Shown here piece after piece: positions 1-5,055 of a stretch of 5,055 bases of DNA. The stretch lies in contig CALGIB010000485.1 of assembly GCA_937915955.1 (NCBI GenBank), forward strand, positions 1 to 5,055, read 5' to 3'. This DNA is from an uncultured Pseudomonadota bacterium (GTDB taxonomy: Bacteria; Myxococcota_A; UBA796; CAJQPC01). A program made the position numbers and the translations under genes. How positions within the stretch are numbered: position 1 is the first letter of the stretch; every line of letters begins with the position of its first letter. The notes under the pieces are model-generated. The model saw only the letters and a program-made list of their open reading frames with translations. It did no database searches and had not been told where the DNA came from.

Positions 1-2538
1 CGCTGGCCGGATCGCGCGCACCTTCCCCCCGCCGTGGACTCGCCACTAGGAGCGGTCGCCGCCCTGCTGGGCCTCGGTCTCTGCGCGTTCGCGGGAACGG
101 GCGCGGTCGTCGCGGCGCGCGGGACCCTGGACCCGACTCCGCTCGGTCAGCTCGCCCCCGCCTCAGCGGCGCTGTGGATGGCCGCCGCGGTCGGCGTGCT
201 GGTCACGCACCCCCAGCGATCTGCCGCGCTGGCGCTGATCTCGGCGCCCGCGACCCTGGTGATGCTGGCGGCGATCCCCTACCGGACCGAGGTCTGGCTG
301 CTTCCGCTCGCCGGCGCCGAGGACCCCCGGCTCATCGCCCTGTTGATGCTGGTCGGCACCAGCGGCCCTGCCGCGTTGCTGGGTGGACTGGCCTGGCGAT
401 CGCTGGGACTCCGGCGCGCGGCGCGCGGCCTGGGACTCCTGGCGATCGGCGCGGGTGGCCTGCTGGGCCTGGACTCCGGGCCGGACTTCCACGACCAGCT
501 GCTCCTCGGCGCGCTGGTGCTCGGCGGCGCGCTCGTCGTCCTCGCGCCCCGATGGAGCGACAAGGGCCTGGCCACGCTCGGCTTCGCGGGGGTGGCAGCG
601 GTGGCGCTCGCTCCCCTCCCCTGGCCCGAGATCGATCTGACCCGCGGGCAGATCTACCTGCTCCGCACCTCGGACGCCCCGGGCCAGGAGGCCCACCTGG
701 TCGACACCCTCGAGCCCGCCATCGGGGGCTGGGGGCCGGACGGCAGCGAGCTCGTGGAGACGCGGGACGGCCGCTTCGCCCGCGTGCTGATCGACGGCCT
801 CGATCACCGCCGCGACAGCCGCTCGGACAAGACGGCCCGACTCGCAGGACATCTCGGCCCGGCCCTGGCCGGTCGCCGAGGACACGCTGCGGTGCTCGGC
901 GAGGCGCTCGGAGGCACGACCAGCGCGCTGGTAGTCCAGGAAATGGACGCCACCGACGTGGTCGTCGGCAACCGAGACTTGATCCTGGCCCTGCACGAAT
1001 CCGACGAGGCGATGACCTCGGCCTACCTGCACCCCTCGGTGCGCCTGGTGCCGCAGGCCACCGAGGTCTATCTAGGCCAAGCCAGCGACCTCGACGTCCT
1101 GGTTGAGCTCTGCGCCACGACCTGGTCGGACGCCCACCAGGGGCTGCCCGGGCCCCGCCAGCTAAGGCGCCGCCGAGCCGCGCTGGCTCCCGACGGCGTC
1201 TACCTCCTGACCATCCCGCTGAACTGGATGACCGAGGCGGAGCTCGCGGCGCTGCTGCACGACGTCGACGCGGCCTTTGGCGAGGTCCGCCTGTTCCTGC
1301 CACCCGAGGGCGCTGATCAAGTGCTGCTCGCCGCCTGGCCCGACGATGCCCAGGTCGGCTGGGACAGGATCCTCCGCTCGGCGGAGTTGGGGCGGGCGCA
1401 GCTCGAGGCGCTGTCGATCGGCACCCCGCTGGATCTCGCCGATCGCGCCCTCGTCGACGGCGCGGGCGTCCAGGGCCTGGCCGCGGCGGGCGGGTCCAGC
1501 GCACGGTGGAGGCTCACCGACGTGGTCTTCCGACGCCCGAAGCTGCTGGCCAGCCTGCTCGAGGAGCACGTGGTGCCGCCCACCTGGTATCTGGGCCTGG
1601 ATCCCGAGGTCGAGGCGGCGCTCGAGCTGCGGGCCGCGACGAACTCCTGTCTGCTCCAGGTGCTCTCCAGCAGCACCTCCGGCGACGTCCCCGGGCTCTT
1701 CGAGGGAGGCCGCTGTCTGGACGAGCGCGCGCTCGAGCCCCTGATCGAGCCGTACCTCGACCGCGCGAGGGAGGCGATCGCGCTTGGCCAGCAGCAGGGT
1801 CCCAACAGCCTGGCGTGGCGCACCTGCCTCACCCAGACCCGCGCGGCGCTGTGGATGCACCCTCGCTCGGCCGAGGCGCACGCGCTGGCCGGCCGCTGCG
1901 GCCTGGTGGTCGATCGCCGGCGGGCCAAGGAGGACTTCGAGGCGGCCCTTGCCCTGGACCCCGATCACCTCGACGCGCTGCTGGGCCTCGCGCAGCTGCT
2001 GGCGGCGCGAGAGCAGATGGACGAGGCGCTCGCAGCGCTGACCCACGCCGTTCAGGTGCATCCGCTGGAGTGGCGCCCCCACCACCACCTCGGCCTTCTG
2101 TTGATGGGCCTCGGCCGAGACGCGGAAGCGGCGGAGGAGCTCGGCGTGGCGCGGGGACTGGCCGGCGACACCTCGACGCTCCCGAGCTCCGCGCTCGCCG
2201 AGGTCTACCTGCAGCTGGGGCGGCCCAACGACGCGATCTTCTACGCGAAGTCAGCGGCGCAGCGGGCGCCGAGCGCCAAGAACCTGGACCTGCTCGGGCG
2301 CTGCTACCTCGAGCTCAACCAGCTGCCCGCGGCCGAGGCCGAGTACCGGCGCGCGGTGCTCGAGGACCCCGGCTACTGGCGGGCCCACGCCGGCCTGGGA
2401 CTGGCTCGGGCCCGACAGGGCGACTTCGAGGGGGCCGTCAGCTCGCTGGAGCGGGCGCTCGAGCTCGATCCAGGCAACGCCAACACGCGCCAGGTGCTCG
2501 AGGACGCCCAGGCGAGAGCCCCGTCCGGCGCACCCTGA
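1..2538 (+). CDS. Membrane protein with degenerate spermidine synthase-like domain and C-terminal TPR array (5' partial)
   Basis: The frame is open from base 1, giving 845 visible residues (numbered from base 1) to the TGA at 2536-2538. A GTG at 34 could start an 834-residue protein, but C-rich sequence with no Shine-Dalgarno precedes it and the 11 upstream codons look coding, so the true start is probably outside the window. About seven hydrophobic segments lie near residues 17-38, 53-69, 74-93, 110-129, 142-158, 164-181 and 190-206. Residues 211-446 follow the spermidine synthase layout: a beta-rich lead-in (GRFARVLIDG), a helix (ARLAGHLGPAL), then a Rossmann-like core ending in LAPDGVYLL and VLLAAW. 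A later LTDVVFRRPKLL (505-516) resembles the TDDRP-type tail of membrane-fused spermidine synthases. Six TPRs fill 623-826. Key ligand residues are missing, so enzyme activity is doubtful. A scaffold at the inner membrane is my inference. Domain order is fairly sure; function is unknown. Confidence 0.85.
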   Translation, partial: RWPDRAHLPPAVDSPLGAVAALLGLGLCAFAGTGAVVAARGTLDPTPLGQLAPASAALWMAAAVGVLVTHPQRSAALALISAPATLVMLAAIPYRTEVWLLPLAGAEDPRLIALLMLVGTSGPAALLGGLAWRSLGLRRAARGLGLLAIGAGGLLGLDSGPDFHDQLLLGALVLGGALVVLAPRWSDKGLATLGFAGVAAVALAPLPWPEIDLTRGQIYLLRTSDAPGQEAHLVDTLEPAIGGWGPDGSELVETRDGRFARVLIDGLDHRRDSRSDKTARLAGHLGPALAGRRGHAAVLGEALGGTTSALVVQEMDATDVVVGNRDLILALHESDEAMTSAYLHPSVRLVPQATEVYLGQASDLDVLVELCATTWSDAHQGLPGPRQLRRRRAALAPDGVYLLTIPLNWMTEAELAALLHDVDAAFGEVRLFLPPEGADQVLLAAWPDDAQVGWDRILRSAELGRAQLEALSIGTPLDLADRALVDGAGVQGLAAAGGSSARWRLTDVVFRRPKLLASLLEEHVVPPTWYLGLDPEVEAALELRAATNSCLLQVLSSSTSGDVPGLFEGGRCLDERALEPLIEPYLDRAREAIALGQQQGPNSLAWRTCLTQTRAALWMHPRSAEAHALAGRCGLVVDRRRAKEDFEAALALDPDHLDALLGLAQLLAAREQMDEALAALTHAVQVHPLEWRPHHHLGLLLMGLGRDAEAAEELGVARGLAGDTSTLPSSALAEVYLQLGRPNDAIFYAKSAAQRAPSAKNLDLLGRCYLELNQLPAAEAEYRRAVLEDPGYWRAHAGLGLARARQGDFEGAVSSLERALELDPGNANTRQVLEDAQARAPSGAP
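631..1338 (+). other. Protein domain: spermidine synthase/SAM-methyltransferase-like fold, probably inactive
   Basis: This region encodes residues 211-446 of the upstream-strand protein. Known active family members carry a glycine-rich GxGxG loop, an acidic residue ending strand 2 (typically V-V-E-x-D/E-P), a DG pair in the third motif, and a D-V-I-x-D/E-x-S/P segment. The aligned stretches here read LGEALGG (299-305), VVVGNRDLI (320-328, glycine or asparagine where the acid is expected), HPSVRLVPQATE (344-355, no DG) and DLDVLVELCATTW (363-375, keeping only one acid at 369). The scaffold-forming parts are well kept: the hydrophobic strands, LAPDGVYLLTIPL, and the final VLLAAW strand. The alignment was done by eye, so the fold call is moderate. 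The loss of ligand residues follows if the fold call is right. Confidence 0.6.
1867..2478 (+). repeat. Array of six TPR motifs (protein repeat)
   Basis: Residues 623-826 split into six consecutive units of 34, 34, 36, 33, 33 and 34 residues. Most carry the TPR signature: a small residue near position 8, a Gly/Ala-Tyr/Leu pair around 8-11, an acidic-Ala pair near 20, and a closing Ala-Leu-x-x-x-Pro. Good examples are the first unit ending FEAALALDPDH, the fifth with LGRCYLELNQLPAAEAEYRRAV, shown here only by key residues LGRCY and AEAEY, and the last ending LERALELDPGN. The fourth unit (LAEVYLQLGRPNDAI) is also clear, while the third is two residues longer and weaker. TPR arrays form protein-binding superhelices. 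No partner can be inferred. A further helical stretch just before (residues 595-621) could be a diverged extra unit. Confidence 0.85.
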
Positions 2539-2548
2539 GATCGGCGAC

Positions 2549-2567
2549 CCTGGGCCCGCCGCCCAGG
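2549..2567. terminator. Hairpin in convergent gap, possible bidirectional terminator
   Basis: A perfect inverted repeat, CCTGGGC (2549-2555) and GCCCAGG (2561-2567), gives a 7-bp GC-rich stem with a 5-base loop (CCGCC). It lies wholly in the 51-base gap between the two stop codons, 10 bases after the left gene's TGA. A second, looser pairing (GACC 2546-2549 with GGTC 2572-2575) could extend the structure around an internal bulge. There is no T-run after the stem on either strand, so it is not a classical intrinsic terminator. In GC-rich genomes such U-less hairpins can be chance. The position between convergent genes is the main support. Confidence 0.35.
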
Positions 2568-2589
2568 AAGCGGTCGGGTCAGCTCGCGC

Positions 2590-5055
2590 TCAGAACATCT
2601 CGCGCAGGCCGACCGAGGCGATCTGGCCAAAGGGATCCGTGCTGCCCGTGATCTCGCCGATGGCCGAGCCGGCCTCGTCGGGGTTCGAGGTGCCGTAGTA
2701 CAGCGTGCCGTTCTCGGAGATGGCGACCGAGCTGGGGTAGCCGTCGACCTCGATGTACTCGTCGACGACGCCGTCGCCGTCCAGGTCCGTGGTGCCGCTG
2801 CAGTCCTCGAAGGACAGGCCGTAGATCCGGCCGGTGCCGCCGTCACAGCGATCCGCAGCCGGCTCGTAGGTCGAGAAGTAGACCGTGCCGGCGAAGACGA
2901 CGGGATCGCCCGTCAGGCCCTCACCCGAGGCCAGCTTGTAGGTGCCGCCCACGCCGGGGCAGTCGCTGAGCGGCGTGGCCGAGGAGCAGGTCTGCGGGGT
3001 CGGATCCTTGACCGCGAAGAGGTAGCCGTAGTCGCTGGACTCGCGGGTGTAGGGAGAGCCGGAGCCCCAGTACACGCCCAGGCTTCCGTCGCCGTGCCAG
3101 GCGGTCGTCGGAGCGTAGTAGACCTCGGGGCGCTCGCCGATGTAGTCGTTCGGGTCGTAGAACTCGCACCAGGTCGGGTCATCGGGGTCCGTGACGTCGA
3201 TGATGGCCTTGTACATCCAGGTGTAGCCAGGATCCGAGGGGTCATCGGTGCCGGACTGCCCGTCCCCGTCGATGTCGCCCATGTCGGTCGGCTCGTAGGC
3301 CGCCGTGACCGGGAAGTACATGACGTCGACGTCACCGTCGGAGTCCGCGTCCACGGCCGCGATCGAGCCGGAGATGTAGCCGTACTCGTAGCGACTGTCG
3401 GTGTCCGAGAGCGTCGCCGAGATCGTGCCCGCCTCAGGATGCCCGTTGCTGCCCTGCTGGTCGTAATAGCCCGAGTCGCTGCGACCACTCCAGTAGTCGT
3501 CGCCCACGTGCCAGAAGTAGAGGTTGGCCTCGGAGGAGACGTAGTAGCTGGTGCTGCTGCTGTAGGGCACGGCGCGGCCGCCACCCCAGATCGCCGTCCA
3601 GCTGTCGAAGGGCGTGGACCCTTCGTTGTTGTACATGTTGGCGATGACCGGGCGGGAGACCGTGTAGCCCATGGCCTCGACCTCGGGCTCGTTGGTCTGC
3701 TCCCAGAGATACTCGGGCGCTTCGGCGTCGGTGATGTCCAGCGCGAGCGTGACGGGACCACCCTTGGCCTGCTGGACGATCACGACGCGGCGCCACTCGG
3801 AGCCGTCGTTGGCCTTGACACCGTCCGCGTCGTCGTCGATCCAGACGTCCTCGACGACAGGAGAACCGTCGAAGAGGAAGGTGCGCCCGTACCACATCAT
3901 GTCGATGAGGTTGCCGGACCAGTCCTCGTCCTTGTCGTGGTAGAGCGTGTACGCCGGAATCCAGGCCCAGAGCTCCTCACCGGCCTCGTCCGCGTCTTCG
4001 GTGCTGCCCGAGCTGCTCGAGATGGTGGTCGTCGCGGGGTCGTCGTACAGACGGAAGGCGTGCAGCATTCCGTCGTTGGCGGCGATGAGCACGACCTCGG
4101 CGTCATCGGCGCGGTCCTTCAGGAAGGCCTGATAGGTCGGGTCGGCGGTGAAGATGTCCGAGCGGTCGCCGGTCACGTAGGCCTGCGAGTGCGGAGAGTC
4201 ACCCAGCTTCCAGTAGCCGCGCTCCTTGTCGAGGTAGCGGAACTCGGACGTGACCAGACCACGGGAGAAGTCGATCAGCGCCTGCAGGTCGTCCTGGTCG
4301 ACGTCGCAGCCGTCCTTGGTCAGGTCATAGGCCAGGTCGTCGGCGCAGCCGTCGGAGTCGGAGTCCGTCGTGTCCAGGAACAGCTCCAGGAACGCGGCGC
4401 CGTCCGCCGAAGCGCTGACCTCGTTCGCGAAGTCGTAGTCGAAGCCCATGCGGTGGGTGCTGTCGGCCTCGGAGTAGAGCGAGCTGCCTGACGAGTTCCA
4501 GTCGTAGACCTCCTCCACGAAGGTGTAGATGTCACGCTTGCCGATGCCGTCTCGGTCGTCCGGCTGCTGCTCGGAGGCGGTGACCGGGCGCGACACGAGC
4601 AGGTCGCCGGCGTCCCACTGGGCCCCGCCGAACTGACTGTCGCCGTCGTAGACGACCTCGCCGTAGGTGGTCGAGGTCGGATCGTTGTCGATCTTGTAGG
4701 CGCGGACGTGCCCCTCCGCGAGGGGGTTGGTGCCCGTGATCTCGTAGAAGCTGTAGATGACGCGGTCGCCGTCGACCGAGACGATGGGGGCCGAGCGCGA
4801 GTAGAAGCCGGACCGGATGTAGCCCATGACCGTCGTGATGGAGCCGAGCAGCGCGTCGCCGGAGTTGGCGACCGTGTAGATGCCGTCGTTGCCGATCTGG
4901 TCCGAGGCGTTGCCGTAGAGCTGCTCGGCGATCGACGTGCCGTCGACCTTGATGGCGATGGTGTGCGTGATGGCGTTCTGGGTGCCCGTCAAGCTGCCGC
5001 GCAGGTCGCCGTTGTAGATGTCGTAGACCGCCTGGTCGTAGGTGCAGTCCTCGTC
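2590..5055 (-). CDS. pilY1: PilY1/PilC-family type IV pilus tip protein (5' partial)
   Basis: The window holds the last 821 residues (numbered from base 5055). The frame is open to the edge; the TTG at 4990-4992 is an internal leucine codon, so the start lies outside. Residues 1-75 resemble the end of the family's vWA domain (DIYNGDL, ITHTIAIKVDG, GIYTVANSGDALL). A PilY1 propeller (Neisseria_PilC type) follows: AANDGMLHAF (325-334), ELWAWIP (361-367), WRRVVIV and GGPVTLALDIT (421-442), YLWEQ (448-452), GYTVSRPVIAN (462-472), SIAAVDADSDGDVDVMY (564-580), GDPVVFAGTVYFSTY (716-730), CDGGTGRIYGL (737-747) and a closing GLREMF. PilY1 sits at the pilus tip with minor pilins, and is needed for pilus assembly and adhesion. 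Five Asp-rich loops suggest calcium binding. Eight cysteines fit an exported protein. No RGD motif is visible in this part. It converges with the left gene; minor pilin genes would be expected upstream, past 5055. The family call is secure; which PilY1 paralogue is not. Confidence 0.88.
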   Translation of the reverse strand, partial: DEDCTYDQAVYDIYNGDLRGSLTGTQNAITHTIAIKVDGTSIAEQLYGNASDQIGNDGIYTVANSGDALLGSITTVMGYIRSGFYSRSAPIVSVDGDRVIYSFYEITGTNPLAEGHVRAYKIDNDPTSTTYGEVVYDGDSQFGGAQWDAGDLLVSRPVTASEQQPDDRDGIGKRDIYTFVEEVYDWNSSGSSLYSEADSTHRMGFDYDFANEVSASADGAAFLELFLDTTDSDSDGCADDLAYDLTKDGCDVDQDDLQALIDFSRGLVTSEFRYLDKERGYWKLGDSPHSQAYVTGDRSDIFTADPTYQAFLKDRADDAEVVLIAANDGMLHAFRLYDDPATTTISSSSGSTEDADEAGEELWAWIPAYTLYHDKDEDWSGNLIDMMWYGRTFLFDGSPVVEDVWIDDDADGVKANDGSEWRRVVIVQQAKGGPVTLALDITDAEAPEYLWEQTNEPEVEAMGYTVSRPVIANMYNNEGSTPFDSWTAIWGGGRAVPYSSSTSYYVSSEANLYFWHVGDDYWSGRSDSGYYDQQGSNGHPEAGTISATLSDTDSRYEYGYISGSIAAVDADSDGDVDVMYFPVTAAYEPTDMGDIDGDGQSGTDDPSDPGYTWMYKAIIDVTDPDDPTWCEFYDPNDYIGERPEVYYAPTTAWHGDGSLGVYWGSGSPYTRESSDYGYLFAVKDPTPQTCSSATPLSDCPGVGGTYKLASGEGLTGDPVVFAGTVYFSTYEPAADRCDGGTGRIYGLSFEDCSGTTDLDGDGVVDEYIEVDGYPSSVAISENGTLYYGTSNPDEAGSAIGEITGSTDPFGQIASVGLREMF
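3325..3351 (-). other. Protein site: EF-hand-like calcium loop at the canonical PilY1 position
   Basis: This codes for DADSDGDVD (residues 569-577), directly after SIAAV and before VMYF. PilY1/PilC proteins carry an EF-hand-like loop just ahead of a Y-A-G-D-L-x-G-N-L-W segment, and in Pseudomonas aeruginosa PilY1 this loop binds calcium and affects pilus extension and retraction. Here the D-x-D-x-D-G-x-x-D spacing is intact, so calcium binding is likely. The usual Y-A-G-D-L continuation is replaced by YFPVTAAYEPTD and a second Asp-rich loop (594-605), with the expected aromatic strand resuming at YTWMYKAIID (611-620). The positional match was judged by eye. Confidence 0.6.

Noticed and set aside
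34..36. GTG as the true start of the left gene
   Set aside because: It is preceded by C-rich sequence without a ribosome binding site, and the frame is open and coding-like back to base 1. It cannot be excluded but is not preferred.
332..1504. Open frame of 390 codons on the - strand across the left gene
   Set aside because: The product is almost entirely R, P, G, A and S, typical of an out-of-frame reading of GC-rich coding DNA. The + frame has coherent membrane and fold patterns.
1162..2088. Open frame of 308 codons on the - strand
   Set aside because: It has a mixed hydrophilic composition without motifs and lies fully antisense to the supported TPR/SAM-like gene. Long antisense frames are expected at this GC content.
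1506..2651. Open frame of 381 codons on the + strand, overlapping the TPR region in another frame
   Set aside because: It is rich in R, G, A and P, with no recognisable pattern. It overlaps the TPR array and runs past the gap into the opposing gene.
3811..3840. Runs of GTC/CGT trinucleotides that look like a microsatellite
   Set aside because: They are explained by consecutive Asp codons (DDDAD) in the PilY1 frame with biased codon use, and there is no longer perfect repeat unit.
3094..4491. Open frame of 465 codons on the + strand, opposite the PilY1 gene
   Set aside because: Its translation is dominated by V, G, R, D and L, as expected when Asp GAC and Val GTC codons are read in antisense. 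It shows no domain, and the opposite frame has clear PilY1 motifs over the same bases.
4990..4992. TTG as a start codon for the right gene
   Set aside because: The 21 codons upstream continue the vWA-like domain without a break (for example YDQAVYDIYNGDL). PilY1 proteins have a much longer N-terminal part and a signal peptide, neither present here.

Overview
The window is GC-rich, with G or C at most third codon positions. It holds two long, uninterrupted genes that converge tail to tail on a 51-base gap. Both run off the window, so both are 5'-partial. I see no tRNA, rRNA, CRISPR array, insertion sequence or phage gene. The composition, the PilY1-type pilus-tip protein with many aspartate-rich loops, and a membrane/TPR protein with a relic spermidine-synthase fold fit a GC-rich gliding or predatory Gram-negative such as Myxococcota (the former Deltaproteobacteria). 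That placement is inferred from gene style, not from a marker gene.

Left half (1-2538, + strand): a multi-domain membrane protein. About seven hydrophobic segments are followed by a region that follows the layout of spermidine synthase/class I SAM-dependent Rossmann proteins but lacks the expected ligand-binding and catalytic signatures. After a linker comes an array of six TPR motifs. It is probably a non-catalytic (pseudoenzyme) scaffold related to the bacterial membrane-fused spermidine-synthase-like proteins. No specific role can be read from the sequence.

Middle (2539-2589): a short convergent intergenic gap with a perfect 7-bp GC-rich hairpin and no T-tract. It is a possible shared terminator.

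Right half (2590-5055, - strand): the C-terminal 821 residues of a PilY1/PilC-family type IV pilus tip protein. It shows the end of an N-terminal vWA-like domain, then the family's beta-propeller with recognisable blade motifs (AANDGMLHAF, LWAWIP, GGPVTLALDIT, GYTVSRPVIA). There are five Asp-rich DxDxDG-type loops. One sits where the calcium site of the Pseudomonas PilY1 C-terminal domain is expected.

The two genes lie on opposite strands and do not form an operon. Nothing seen links them functionally. The PilY1 gene would normally sit downstream of minor pilin genes (fimT/pilV/pilW/pilX type), which here would lie beyond position 5055. I found no clear new biological system. The most interesting points are the degenerate SAM-fold scaffold and the multiplied calcium-type loops in the pilus-tip protein.
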